DNA from: Mycobacterium hubeiense
GTDB lineage: Bacteria; Actinomycetota; Actinomycetes; Mycobacteriales; Mycobacteriaceae
Assembly: GCF_002838065.1 (NCBI RefSeq)
Contig: NZ_PIZU01000016.1
Location: 25,847 to 89,846, forward strand
Direction: 5' to 3'
Length of the DNA: 64,000 nt
The notes under the pieces are model-generated. The model was not told where the DNA came from and ran no database searches. It worked only from the letters and a program-made list of their open reading frames with translations. Made by a program: the position numbers and the translations under genes. This document shows, in pieces, positions 28,722-36,999 of this stretch; position 1 is the stretch's first letter; each line of letters starts with the position of its first letter.

Positions 28722-29006
28722 TCAGCCACCCCAACCGCGCTGGCCGTCCCAGCCACCGCAGAAGCCGTTGATGCAGCCGTGGCCCCAGCCGCCCTGGACC
28801 GGATTCCAGCCGCCGCAGCCGTGCCAGTTGGGCCCGCTGTCGCAGCCACTTCCGCCGCCGGCGTCGCCGCTTCCGGACGGAGTGGCCAGAAGTACCTGGT
28901 CCGGCCCGACCGCATCGACGAGAAGTGCTGACGTCGGTCCGGCGGCAATGGCTCCAATGGCTCCCGCTACGAAGACTGACCCCACAAGCTTCCGTATGGT
29001 TAGCAT
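28722..29006 (-). CDS. small secreted Gly/Trp/Cys-rich protein
   Basis: The protein has 94 residues from ATG 29006, which has GGAG just upstream. A signal peptide (MLTIRKLVGSVFVAGAIGAIAAGPTSA) precedes a glycine- and tryptophan-rich mature part. That part has four cysteines in CDSGPNWHGCGGW and CINGFCGGW, which suggests two disulfides. Similar tiny exported proteins are common in mycobacteria and have no known role. Confidence 0.7.
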   Translation of the reverse strand: MLTIRKLVGSVFVAGAIGAIAAGPTSALLVDAVGPDQVLLATPSGSGDAGGGSGCDSGPNWHGCGGWNPVQGGWGHGCINGFCGGWDGQRGWGG

Positions 29007-29061
29007 GTCTCCATAATGCTCCGGCAAGCGGGCGCTGAAAAGCGTTTTGTGAGTGCGCTCT

Positions 29062-29706
29062 CTAACTCGTGGGCAGCGCGGTGCCCACGCAGACGAGGTC
29101 GGTCGGCAACGGAATCGCGCTGGGCAACTGCACCGGAAGTCCGGGCACTGTAGGCAAATTCAGCTGCGGCGAGGCGATCAGCTGCGCGGCCTCAGAGGCT
29201 GCGTAGTTCGCCGCCGATTGCGCCGATGGTCCGGCGCCCGCGGTTTGGGCGATCGGGACAGCCGGACCGGCGGCGGCCGCGGAGGGGCTCGTGGCGGCTG
29301 CGGTGGCCGGCGCACTGTCGCCCGCGGCCTGCGTGACCGTCGCGGCCGGGGCACCTGCCGCTGGAGCAGCCAGCGGAACCCCTCCCGGGATGCCCGCCAG
29401 ACTCGCTACGGGAATGCCCGCGGGCACACCCGCCGCCGGGATACCCGCGGCCGAGGGCAATGCTCCCGCCGCCGCTTGCAGGCCGGCCACGGGTGCGGCC
29501 GCCGCACCGCCCGCGACGGCCGTGGCGGCGCTTTGCACCGACTGCTGCAGATCTTGGGGCGACGCGGCGAGCTGCTGCACCATCTCCAGGCAGGGCACCC
29601 CCGGGCTGGGCTCCGCGAGCGCACTCGCGCTCAACGCATAGGTGACCGACACGAGGCCGGCCGTCGTGACGAACGTGGTCGTTATTCGATTTGTATTCCG
29701 CGACAA
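29062..29706 (-). CDS. secreted Ala/Pro-rich protein
   Basis: The protein has 214 residues. A signal peptide with a cleavable ALAEPSPG junction (about residue 31) is followed by a low-complexity Ala/Pro/Gly/Val core with loose repeats of the GIPAAGVPAG type. A C-terminal proline segment ends LVCVGTALPTS. One cysteine stands near each end of the mature chain (VPCLEM and LVCVG), so a clamp-like disulfide is possible. Probably surface-associated; no enzyme domain. It is divergent from the sensor kinase gene. Confidence 0.72.
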   Translation of the reverse strand: MSRNTNRITTTFVTTAGLVSVTYALSASALAEPSPGVPCLEMVQQLAASPQDLQQSVQSAATAVAGGAAAAPVAGLQAAAGALPSAAGIPAAGVPAGIPVASLAGIPGGVPLAAPAAGAPAATVTQAAGDSAPATAAATSPSAAAAGPAVPIAQTAGAGPSAQSAANYAASEAAQLIASPQLNLPTVPGLPVQLPSAIPLPTDLVCVGTALPTS

Positions 29707-29853
29707 GGTTTTCCCCGACTAGTTGTTTCGGACGCCTGAGCTGACCGTATCGACTTGCCGAATATGCACAACTGCTGATTTCGAGCGGTTATGAAACCGA
29801 TGCCAACCAGTGCCGCTTCGGTAACCGCTGGGCCCGTCAGGCAAGATGACGGG

Positions 29854-31227
29854 GTGGAAGCAGACGGCCGGATAGATCGGCTGAGACGGCTGGCGATGCG
29901 CGTGCTGTCGCTACGCACGATCGTCATCGTCGCGGCCCTGTCCGTCGTCGCTCTCGTCATCACCCTCGGCACCTGGGTGTGGATCGGCGTCACCAACGAC
30001 CAGTACAACCAGCTGGACCGACGGCTGGATTCGGTCAGCAGCCTCGGGGATATCAGCACACTGCTCACCAGCGCCCAGAACTCGGACACCGATGCGCCGG
30101 CGCCGGACGGCAGCCTGGTGCGCACCGCGCGCATCGCCGGCACGACGGTGTCGGTGCCCAGCGATATTGTGTTGCCGCACTTCGAAAATGGCTATGCCAA
30201 CACCACCATCGACGGTGTGGAGTACCGCGTCCGCACCTTTTCCGCCGGCCCGGCGACGATCGCGCTCGGCGCGCCGCTCGCGGAGACACAGCGCCGCATC
30301 GACGAACTGCATCTGCGGGTGTTGTTGATCTGTGCCGGGGTCATCGGCGGCACCATCTTGGTCGGCTGGGTGATCTCGTTGATCATGGTCAACCCGTTTC
30401 GATTGCTGGCCCAGCAGGCGCGCGCGATCAACGCCCAGTCCAACCCCGACGAGGTGCAGGTCCGCGGTGTTCGTGAGGCGGAGGAGATCGCCGAGGCCGT
30501 CGAAGGCATGCTGGCCCGTATCGGCAATGAACAGCAGCGCACCAAGGCGGCGCTCGAGTCGGCGCGCGACTTCGCCGCGGTCGCGTCGCACGAACTGCGC
30601 ACGCCGATGACGGCCATGCGGACCAACCTCGAAGTGCTCTCGACACTGGACCTGCCCGACGATCAGCGCAAAGAGGTGATCGACGACGTGATGCGCACCC
30701 AGAGCCGCATCGAGGCGACGCTGACCGCGCTGGAGCGGTTGGCGCAGGGCGAACTCACCACAGTCGACGACTTCGTCACTGTCGACGTCACCGAGCTGCT
30801 CGACCGCGCCGCCCACGACGCGCAGCACACCTACCCCGGCCTGAAGGTGACGCTGGTGCCGTCGCCGAGCGTGCTGATACCCGGGCTGCCCGCGGGGCTG
30901 CGGCTGGTGATCGACAACGCCATCGCCAACGCCGTCAAACACGGCAGCGCCACCAAGATCCAACTCAGCGCGGTGCGCTCGGCCGACGCGGTGGAGATCG
31001 CGGTCGACGACAACGGCAGCGGTGTGCCCGAGGCGGAACGGGCCGAGGTCTTCGAGCGGTTCTCCCGCGGATCGACGGCCTCGCGTTCAGGTTCCGGTCT
31101 GGGCCTGGCGCTGGTCGCACAACAGGCCGAATTACACGGCGGCACAGCGTCTCTCGACGCCAGTCCGCTGGGCGGCGCGCGTCTGCTGCTGCGCCTGCCG
31201 GTGACGCGCTCACGCGGCTGGTTCTAG
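29854..31227 (+). CDS. PrrB-like sensor histidine kinase without adjacent response regulator
   Basis: The protein has about 457 residues from GTG 29854; ATG 29791 or ATG 29896 are alternatives. Two helices (TIVIVAALSVVALVITLGTWVWIG and LLICAGVIGGTILVGWVISLIMV) enclose an extracytoplasmic sensor. HAMP follows, then the H-box ASHELRTPMTAMRTNLEVLS, N-box DNAIANAVKH, G1 DDNGSGVP and G2 SGSGLGLAL. Large parts match my memory of M. tuberculosis PrrB almost word for word (RTNLEVLSTLDLPDDQRKEV, RGSTAS-SGSGLGLALVAQQ). No prrA lies beside it; neighbours are a secreted-protein gene and a P450. It is therefore a paralogue or a relocated kinase. Confidence 0.88.
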   Translation: MEADGRIDRLRRLAMRVLSLRTIVIVAALSVVALVITLGTWVWIGVTNDQYNQLDRRLDSVSSLGDISTLLTSAQNSDTDAPAPDGSLVRTARIAGTTVSVPSDIVLPHFENGYANTTIDGVEYRVRTFSAGPATIALGAPLAETQRRIDELHLRVLLICAGVIGGTILVGWVISLIMVNPFRLLAQQARAINAQSNPDEVQVRGVREAEEIAEAVEGMLARIGNEQQRTKAALESARDFAAVASHELRTPMTAMRTNLEVLSTLDLPDDQRKEVIDDVMRTQSRIEATLTALERLAQGELTTVDDFVTVDVTELLDRAAHDAQHTYPGLKVTLVPSPSVLIPGLPAGLRLVIDNAIANAVKHGSATKIQLSAVRSADAVEIAVDDNGSGVPEAERAEVFERFSRGSTASRSGSGLGLALVAQQAELHGGTASLDASPLGGARLLLRLPVTRSRGWF

Positions 31228-31291
31228 GACTGCGCAGCCGCGACCTACTCACTCGTCGCCGGTTCGGCCAGCGACATCTCGCCGGAGATGG

Positions 31292-32485
31292 TCAGGGCAG
31301 CACGAGCCGCAGCCGCTCCCACCCGCGCACCGTGGACGTCGGCGCCAGCTGGGCGGTGTCGTAGTCGATGTCCCATTCAGGGAAGCGGTTGAGCAGCTCG
31401 TCGAGCGCGACCCGGCCTTCCAATCGCGCGAGGTTCGCGCCGAGGCAATAGTGCAGGCCCTTGCCGAAGGTGAGGTGGCTGATGTTGTCGCGGTGGATGT
31501 CGAATCGGTCGGGATCGGTGTATCGCCGCGGGTCGCGGTTGGCCGCGCCGAACAGCAGCAACATCGCGCTCCCGGCGGGCACGGTGGTCTCGTAGCACTC
31601 GAAATCCTTTGCCATCCAACGGGCTACGTGCGGGCCGGTGGGCTCGAAGCGCAGCGTCTCGTCGACCGTCCGCGTCAACAGCGACCGGTCTTCGTACACC
31701 TCACGCCGTTGGTCGGGATGTTCGGCGAGCACCTTCGCGAGCCAGCCGATCAGCCGTCCGGTCGTCTCGTTGCCGGCGCCGGCCACCACCTGCGTGTAGT
31801 GCAGCACCTCTTTACGGGTCAGCTTGCGGGTCACGCCCTGCTCGTCTTCGAACTCGACGTTGAGCAGTGCCGTCATCAGGTCGTCGGAGGGATTCTTCGA
31901 GCGCCATTCGACGTAGTCGGCGTAGATGCGGCCGTCGGCGATCTTGTCGGCCTGCACCACCTTCATCGGCGCGCCCGGCCTGGTGCGCAGATTCGCGTCA
32001 TTGGCGTCGCGAACCGAAATCTGTTCGGACTCAGGGATGCCCAGCAGCATGCCGATGACGCGCATCGGCATCATCGACGCGAGTTCTGCGATGATGTCGA
32101 AGCCGTCCGACCCGACCCACGGGTCCAGGCAGGCGACGCAGTACGCGCGGATCTGGTCCTCGATCTCCGCCATCCGCCGCGGCGTGAACACCCGTGACAT
32201 CAATCCGCGCAGCATCGTGTGCACCGGCGGGTCTTCGAACATCATCACGCCCTTGGGCATGTCGAAGTCCGACTTCACCAGCTCGAGGATGTCACTTCGA
32301 CTGTTGGAGAACGTCTCCCAGTTCGACAGCGCTTTCTCGACGTCGGCGTGACGGGAAAGCGCCCAGAAGTCGTAGCGCTCGTTGTAGTAAATCGGCGCTT
32401 CCTCGCGCAGCCGCGCGTACGTCGGGTAGGGATCCGCCACAATGTCGACGTCGTATGGGTCGTAATAGACTGCGGTTGCGGTCAT
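31292..32485 (-). CDS. cytochrome P450
   Basis: The protein has 397 residues from ATG 32485. I-helix AGAGNETTGRLIGW, ExxR in DETLRFE and the heme-binding FGKGLHYCLGANLAR (Cys about 344) are intact. VMMFEDPPVHTMLRGLMSRVFTPRRM is the usual B'-C region. It is a soluble class I enzyme needing ferredoxin; no ferredoxin gene is adjacent. The start overlaps the stop of the upstream SDR (ATGA), so an alcohol made by one could be oxidised by the other. Substrate probably a terpenoid, steroid or fatty compound (inference). Confidence 0.93.
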   Translation of the reverse strand: MTATAVYYDPYDVDIVADPYPTYARLREEAPIYYNERYDFWALSRHADVEKALSNWETFSNSRSDILELVKSDFDMPKGVMMFEDPPVHTMLRGLMSRVFTPRRMAEIEDQIRAYCVACLDPWVGSDGFDIIAELASMMPMRVIGMLLGIPESEQISVRDANDANLRTRPGAPMKVVQADKIADGRIYADYVEWRSKNPSDDLMTALLNVEFEDEQGVTRKLTRKEVLHYTQVVAGAGNETTGRLIGWLAKVLAEHPDQRREVYEDRSLLTRTVDETLRFEPTGPHVARWMAKDFECYETTVPAGSAMLLLFGAANRDPRRYTDPDRFDIHRDNISHLTFGKGLHYCLGANLARLEGRVALDELLNRFPEWDIDYDTAQLAPTSTVRGWERLRLVLP

Positions 32486-33324
32486 TTCAGAAGGCTGCCT
32501 GCATCGACGGGAAGGGTCACACCGGTGATGTAGCGCGCCTCGTCGGAGGCCAGGAACAACACCGCATTGCTGATGTCGGCCGGGGTCACCCACGGGATCG
32601 GCAGGAAGTGGAACGACTGGCAGATGGGCGCAAGGTCGTCGGGGCCGGGATTCTCCAGGTCGGGCCGAAACAGCCGGTACGTCGACTCGTTCATCAGCAG
32701 CGGGCTGTTCACGTGGGTCGGATGGATGGTGTTGACGCGGATCGAGTGCTGGCCCAATTCGACTGCGAACGTGCGCATCAGGCCGACCACGCCGTGCTTG
32801 GCCGCAATGTAGTGGCCCACTTGCGGATAGGCTTTCAAGCCGCCGACCGAGCTGGTGATGATGACCGAGCCGCCCCGACCGCCCGCCAGCAGATGCGGGA
32901 CGCCCGCCTTGACGGTCTTCCATACACCGCCGAGGTTGACGTCGAGGGTCTCGTTCCAGCTCGCCTCGGGCATCTTGTGCAGTTTGACGCCGGTGGTCCC
33001 GATCCCTGCGTTGGCGACGATGATGTCGAGGCGGCCGAGTTGTTCGACACCGCTGTCGACGGCGGACTTGAGCGCAGCGAAGTCGCGGACGTCGACTTCG
33101 GCGGTGACGACGCGGCGGTCGAGATTCTTGACCATGTCCGCCGTCTCGGCGAGGTCCTCCGGTGTGGCGGGCGGCGCGGGCGAATCGTCGAACCCGCGGC
33201 AGATGTCGACGGCGATGATGTCGGCGCCCTCTTCCGCCAACCGCACTGCGTGGCTGCGGCCTTGGCCGCGCGCGGCCCCGGTAATGAATGCGACCTTGCC
33301 GTCGACCCGTCCAGCCACTCGCAC
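32482..33324 (-). CDS. mycofactocin-type SDR oxidoreductase
   Basis: This 280-residue SDR has the cofactor loop FITGAARGQGRSHAVRLAEEGADII and an extended insert after it (DDSPAPPATPEDLAETADMV). Both are hallmarks of SDRs with non-exchangeable NAD that are reoxidised through mycofactocin (TIGR03971 type). The active-site Tyr/Lys is in YIAAKHGVVGLM. GTG 33324 follows a GGGG-rich upstream region. It leads a two-gene operon with the P450. The divergent TetR gene and the palindrome between them suggest local repression. Confidence 0.88.
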   Translation of the reverse strand: MRVAGRVDGKVAFITGAARGQGRSHAVRLAEEGADIIAVDICRGFDDSPAPPATPEDLAETADMVKNLDRRVVTAEVDVRDFAALKSAVDSGVEQLGRLDIIVANAGIGTTGVKLHKMPEASWNETLDVNLGGVWKTVKAGVPHLLAGGRGGSVIITSSVGGLKAYPQVGHYIAAKHGVVGLMRTFAVELGQHSIRVNTIHPTHVNSPLLMNESTYRLFRPDLENPGPDDLAPICQSFHFLPIPWVTPADISNAVLFLASDEARYITGVTLPVDAGSLLK

Positions 33325-33334
33325 CCCTCGGTTG

Positions 33335-33350
33335 TTGGGCGATCGCCCAA
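33335..33350. promoter_or_regulatory. perfect 16-bp palindrome TTGGGCGATCGCCCAA, candidate TetR operator
   Basis: The palindrome is exact over all 16 bases and lies in the 42-base gap between the divergent SDR (start 33324) and TetR (start 33367) genes. Position, symmetry and length fit an operator for the TetR protein at 33367-33960 controlling itself and the SDR-P450 operon. Binding is inferred. Confidence 0.7.
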
Positions 33351-33366
33351 TATCTAGGCTGACGCC

Positions 33367-33960
33367 ATGTCTAGCAGCCCCGCCGAAGGAGGGTCAAGGG
33401 CTGTTCGCGAGTCGGCCACCCGTCGGGCATTGATCCAGGCGACCGCCCAGATCATGCTCGACGAGGGCTACGCCGCGGCGACCTCTCGACGGGTCGCGGC
33501 CAAGGCCGGAGTTCGGCCAGCCTTGGTGCACTATTACTTCCCCAGCATGGACGACCTGTATCTGGCCGTGCTACGGGCGGGCGCCGAGGTCAACCTGCAC
33601 CGCCAGCGGGACGCCCTCACCGAGGAGGCGCCGCTGCACGCGCTGTGGCGACTCAACAGCACGCAGGGCGCCCATCTCTGGATGGAGTTCATGGCGCTGG
33701 CCAATCACCGCAAAGCGATCCGCAGCGAAATCGCCTCCTACGCCGATCGATTCCGCGATCTCGAGGAGTCCGCGCTCGCCATGGCCTTGCACGCCCACCA
33801 GGTCGACGTCGACGAGTTCCCTCCCGTGGTGATGTCGATGATCGTCGCCAGCCTCGCCCGCATCCTGCTGCTCGAACGCGGCCTCGGCATCACCCGCGGT
33901 CATGCCGAGGCGCAGGAGTTCATCGACCGCTACCTCGATCGATTCGATCTGCCCTCATAG
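33367..33960 (+). CDS. TetR family transcriptional regulator
   Basis: The protein has 197 residues. N-terminal HTH: ATRRALIQATAQIMLDEGYAAATSRRVAAKAGVRPALVHYYFPSMDDL, with the usual recognition helix and YYF. The C-terminal domain contains LWMEFMALANHRKAIRSEIASYADRFR. It is divergent from the SDR-P450 operon with the perfect palindrome between, so it probably represses that operon until a substrate-like ligand binds. Confidence 0.92.
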   Translation: MSSSPAEGGSRAVRESATRRALIQATAQIMLDEGYAAATSRRVAAKAGVRPALVHYYFPSMDDLYLAVLRAGAEVNLHRQRDALTEEAPLHALWRLNSTQGAHLWMEFMALANHRKAIRSEIASYADRFRDLEESALAMALHAHQVDVDEFPPVVMSMIVASLARILLLERGLGITRGHAEAQEFIDRYLDRFDLPS

Positions 33961-33962
33961 CG

Positions 33963-34397
33963 TCACGCGGTCAGGGTCCGCGCCCGCGAGCGAAACGTCT
34001 CGACGGTCGCGGCGTCGGCGTCCACCACACCCGCTGCTCGTAAGGCGGCCTCTTTGAACACCCGGGCGGCGGAGCTGAGCCGGTACTGGACGCGGCCCGT
34101 ATCGCCGGTGTCCGCCGCGCGGCCCCACAGCAGCACCTCTGCGGCGTCGACATCACGCAACTGGTCGTACAGGTCCGCGCATACCGCCAGCGTTTGCACG
34201 AAATCGGCCGGCCGTGAAGCTGTTTCGGCGCCGAGTATCACCAGGGGCGTGGGGTCGGCCGGTTCACGCAGAGCGACGGTGACTTTCCAGCCCGCCATCG
34301 AGCGGTCGAACAAGTACCCACCGGCATTGCGGACGACGTCGAGCACCGTCGGGGCGACGATGTGCAGGCGGTAGCTCAGCGGTGCATCGGATGTCAT
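33963..34397 (-). CDS. hypothetical protein (144 aa)
   Basis: The protein has 144 residues with regular alpha/beta composition: LHIVAPTVLDVVRNAGGYLFDRSMAGWKVTVAL, then LVILGAETASRPADFVQTLAVCADLYDQL. GC3 is high and the start (ATG 34397) is plausible, so it is probably real. No family recognised. Its end is two bases from the convergent TetR gene's stop. Confidence 0.65.
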   Translation of the reverse strand: MTSDAPLSYRLHIVAPTVLDVVRNAGGYLFDRSMAGWKVTVALREPADPTPLVILGAETASRPADFVQTLAVCADLYDQLRDVDAAEVLLWGRAADTGDTGRVQYRLSSAARVFKEAALRAAGVVDADAATVETFRSRARTLTA

Positions 34398-34486
34398 CGC
34401 AGCACTCCGCCTCCGCCTCGGTTCCTGAACCGTATCCCGTTGGGCTTACTATATGTGGCACTATAGCGTGCGGCCACTAGGTGGAC

Positions 34487-34505
34487 CGGGCGGCATGCCC
34501 GCCCG
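34487..34505. repeat. inverted repeat CGGGCGG-CATGC-CCGCCCG
   Basis: Perfect 7-base arms with a 5-base loop. It could terminate a transcript entering from either side or be a protein-binding dyad. There is no T-run. Confidence 0.4.
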
Positions 34506-34568
34506 CGATAACAATTCGATTACCGTCCAGATCACGATCATTTAAGGCTTGCCGGGAAATCTTGAGAG

Positions 34569-34622
34569 ATTTCACAATTCGGCGACCGATCTGGTCGCCG
34601 ACTTATCGAATTGCGGTGAAAT
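34569..34622. repeat. nested stem-loop (54 bases) in the gap before the hemophore gene
   Basis: Three complementary pairs nest: ATTTCAC/GTGAAAT (34569-34575 with 34616-34622), CAATTCG/CGAATTG (34575-34581 with 34607-34613), and TCGGCGACC/GGTCGCCGA (34579-34587 with 34593-34601) around a GATCT loop. The second and third pairs share three bases, so some pairs compete. Overall it would fold into one long bulged hairpin. It could be a small RNA, a 5' leader structure of the downstream gene, or a repeat element. Confidence 0.5.
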
Positions 34623-34771
34623 TGCGACGAATATCACGCCGCGCAGATGTAACACTTCCGGCGCCACTGAATGCGGCTTGTGCAGGATGTTTAGCGCGTG
34701 GCGAAGGCGGCTACTTTGGATTGCGGGACGGGGAATCACAATCCCAAATTGCAATCTGAAGGAAACTGATC

Positions 34772-35173
34772 ATGAAATTCAGTGGTATCACTGCGCGCCG
34801 GAAAATGGCCGGTGCATCTGCGGGCCTGCTGCTCGGGGGGATCGCGGCCGCCACCATCGCGGCGCCAACCGCCGCCGCGGCCCCGGCCGGCTGTAGCGCC
34901 AGCGAGCTCAGCGGCACCGTCAGTGCCGTGATGGGCGAGGCGCGTCAGTACCTCAACAGCCATCCCGGTGCCAACCAGGCCGTCACCGCGGCGTTCAACC
35001 AGCCGCGTGAGCAGGCGGCGGCGAATCTGCGCGGCTACTTCACCGCCAACCCGCAGGAGTACTACGACCTGCGCGGCATCCTGGCGCCGATCGGCGACAA
35101 GCAACGCTAGTGCAATGTGACGGTGTTGCCGCCGGAGCTGTCGTCGGCCTACGACCAGTTCATGGCCGGCTGA
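34772..35173 (+). pseudogene. hemophore-related secreted protein with premature TAG at 35108
   Basis: The protein resembles the small exported heme-binding family that includes Rv0203 and Rv1174c. A twin-Arg/Lys-rich start (MKFSGITARRKMAG) leads to a signal peptide ending near AAAAPAG, then CSASELSGTVSAVMGEARQYLNSHPG and a helical core ending RGILAPIGDKQR. A TAG stop then occurs at 35108-35110, but the same frame continues with CNVTVLPPELSSAYDQFMAG to TGA at 35171. That is exactly the C-terminal segment expected for the family, with the partner cysteine of the first Cys. A CAG-to-TAG change explains it. The product would be 112 instead of 133 residues. Confidence 0.8.
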
Positions 35174-35193
35174 TTCCGGCACGACCGGGACAC

Positions 35194-35234
35194 GACAACC
35201 CGCCGCTGCAGCCCCGCTGTGGCGGCGGGTTGTC
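35194..35234 (+). terminator. 13-bp perfect hairpin downstream of the hemophore gene
   Basis: GACAACCCGCCGC (35194-35206) pairs perfectly with GCGGCGGGTTGTC (35222-35234) around a 15-base loop, beginning 21 bases after the original stop codon. CGTTTCG follows. It is a strong intrinsic-terminator candidate. It also argues against a nitrobindin start at the GTG inside the right arm. Confidence 0.65.
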
Positions 35235-35263
35235 CGTTTCGCACCGCGCCGTACGCTGACGAC

Positions 35264-35749
35264 GTGGCCGAGCTCCATCCCGACATTGCTGCGCTGGCTC
35301 CCCTGCTGGGCACGTGGTCCGGTGAGGGCGCCGGCGAGTACCCGACCATTGAGCCGTTCGAATACGTCGAAGAAGTCACCTTCGGCCACGTCGGAAAGCC
35401 GTTTCTGGCCTACAGCCAACGCACCAAGGCCAAAGATGACGGCCGCCCGCTGCACGCCGAAACCGGCTACCTGCGCGTCCCGTCGCCGAGCCGAGTGGAA
35501 ATGGTGCTTGCCCATCCGACCGGAATCACCGAAATCCAGGAGGGCACACTGTCGCTTCGCGAAGCATCGATCGTGATGGAGCTGCACGCGACGACAATCG
35601 GGCTCACCGCCACCGCCAAAGACGTGACGGCGCTGAGCCGTTCGATCCGCGTCGACGGCGACGAGCTCACCTACACCGTCCGGATGGGCGCGGTGGGTCA
35701 ACCCCTGCAACACCATCTGGCCGCGACACTGCATAGGAAGCCAACGTGA
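35264..35749 (+). CDS. nitrobindin-family heme-binding beta-barrel protein
   Basis: The protein has about 161 residues from GTG 35264 (leaderless-looking). The family motif GTWSGEGAG sits at about 16-24, FEYVEEVTFGHVGKPFLAYSQ forms the first strands, and the C-terminal VGQPLQHHLAATLHR carries the presumed proximal heme histidine. It resembles M. tuberculosis Rv2717c over its length. Nitrobindins bind ferric heme and NO and isomerise peroxynitrite. It overlaps the next gene by 4 bases (GTGA). Confidence 0.9.
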   Translation: MAELHPDIAALAPLLGTWSGEGAGEYPTIEPFEYVEEVTFGHVGKPFLAYSQRTKAKDDGRPLHAETGYLRVPSPSRVEMVLAHPTGITEIQEGTLSLREASIVMELHATTIGLTATAKDVTALSRSIRVDGDELTYTVRMGAVGQPLQHHLAATLHRKPT

Positions 35750-36999
35750 CCATCCCCCAAACGCTGGACGGCAGAATCCGGGTGCCGGCCGACCTCGATT
35801 CCGTCACCGCCATCGGTGAAGAAGACCACTCCGGCATCGACCCCGCCGCTGTCGAGCGGATCTGGCAGGCCGCGCGGCACTGGTATGAGGCCGGCATGCA
35901 CCCGGCCATCCAGGTGTGCCTGCGGCACAACGGAAAAGTGATCCTCAACCGCGCGATCGGGCATGGCTGGGGCAATGCACCCACCGATCCGCCCGAAGCG
36001 GAAAAGGTCCCCGTCACAACCGAAACGCCGTTCTGCGTGTACTCCGCCGCCAAGGCGATCACCACCACGGTCGTGCACATGCTCGTCGAACGCGGGGTCT
36101 TCTCGCTCGACGACCGGGTCTGCGAGTACCTACCCAACTACACCAGCCACGGCAAGGACCGCACGACGATCCGCCACGTGATGACGCACAGCGCCGGCGT
36201 GCCGTTCCCGACGGGGCCACGACCAGACGTCACCCGCGCCGACGACAGCGAATACGCCCGCGAACAGTTGGCCAAACTGAAACCGCTCTACCGGCCGGGC
36301 CGTGTCCACATCTATCACGCGTTGACGTGGGGGCCGCTGGTCCGCGAGATCGTCGCGGCCGCGGCCGGTAAGAGCATCCGCGAGATCCTGGCCACCGAGA
36401 TCCTCGAGCCGCTCGGCTTCCGGTGGACGAATTACGGTGTGGCACCGGAGGATGTGCCGCTCGTCGCGCCGAGCCACGCCACCGGCAAGCCCTTACCGCC
36501 ACCGATCCGGGCGGCCTTCCGCAAGGCGGTCGGCGGCACGCTGCACGAGATCATCCCGTTCTCCAACGACCCGTTGTTCCTCACCACGATCATCCCGTCG
36601 TCCAACACCGTCTCCACCGCCGACGAGTTGTCCCGCTTCGCCGAGATCCTGCGGCGCGGTGGCGAACTCGACGGCGTGCGCATCATGCAACCCGAAACTT
36701 TATGGGCTGCAACAAAGGAATGCCGGCGGCTGCGACCGGATCTGGCGACCGGTCTGGTGCCGCTGCGCTGGGGCACCGGATACATGTTGGGCTCTAAGCG
36801 GTTCGGTCCGTTCGGCCGCAATGCGCCGGCGGCGTTCGGACACACCGGATTGGTCAACATCGCGGTGTGGGCCGACCCGTCGCGGGGTCTCGCCGCAGGG
36901 GTCATCAGCAGCGGGAAACCCGGCAACCATCGCGAGGCCAACCGCTACCCCGCCCTGCTGGACCGCATCGCCGCCGAGATCCCGGTCATCGAGACGTAG
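35746..36999 (+). CDS. lipE: beta-lactamase-fold serine hydrolase, LipE-like
   Basis: The protein has 417 residues. It has the class C beta-lactamase/esterase EstB fold, with the catalytic SxxK in CVYSAAKAITTTVVHMLVERG (Ser about 100) and a Tyr motif in the HIYHALTWGPLV region. AFGHTGLVNIAVWADP is the late KTG-equivalent (HTG). The N-terminal IDPAAVERIWQAARHWYEAGMHPAIQVCLRHNGKV matches my memory of M. tuberculosis LipE. Likely an ester or lactone hydrolase. GTG start overlaps the nitrobindin stop. Its 3' end overlaps a PPOX gene stub on the other strand. Confidence 0.82.
   Translation: MTIPQTLDGRIRVPADLDSVTAIGEEDHSGIDPAAVERIWQAARHWYEAGMHPAIQVCLRHNGKVILNRAIGHGWGNAPTDPPEAEKVPVTTETPFCVYSAAKAITTTVVHMLVERGVFSLDDRVCEYLPNYTSHGKDRTTIRHVMTHSAGVPFPTGPRPDVTRADDSEYAREQLAKLKPLYRPGRVHIYHALTWGPLVREIVAAAAGKSIREILATEILEPLGFRWTNYGVAPEDVPLVAPSHATGKPLPPPIRAAFRKAVGGTLHEIIPFSNDPLFLTTIIPSSNTVSTADELSRFAEILRRGGELDGVRIMQPETLWAATKECRRLRPDLATGLVPLRWGTGYMLGSKRFGPFGRNAPAAFGHTGLVNIAVWADPSRGLAAGVISSGKPGNHREANRYPALLDRIAAEIPVIET

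Larger units (their letters stand above)
34398..34771. other. 374-base non-coding stretch, lower G+C, with several dyads
   Basis: No convincing gene. It contains CTATA-N8-TATAG (34449-34466), a 7-bp hairpin at 34487-34505 and the large nested stem at 34569-34622, listed separately. The last 60 bases should hold the promoter and ribosome-binding site (GAAGGAAAC) of the hemophore-related gene. The lower G+C and structure set it apart from its surroundings. Confidence 0.6.

Noticed and set aside
29062..29706. Tandem repeat array in the Ala/Pro-rich secreted protein
   Set aside because: Repeats such as GIPAAGVPAG are loose and few; treated as low complexity within a gene.
32486..32923. N-terminal extension of the P450 beyond ATG 32485
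   Set aside because: This part is a shadow of the SDR gene; the P450 starts at the ATGA overlap with the SDR stop.
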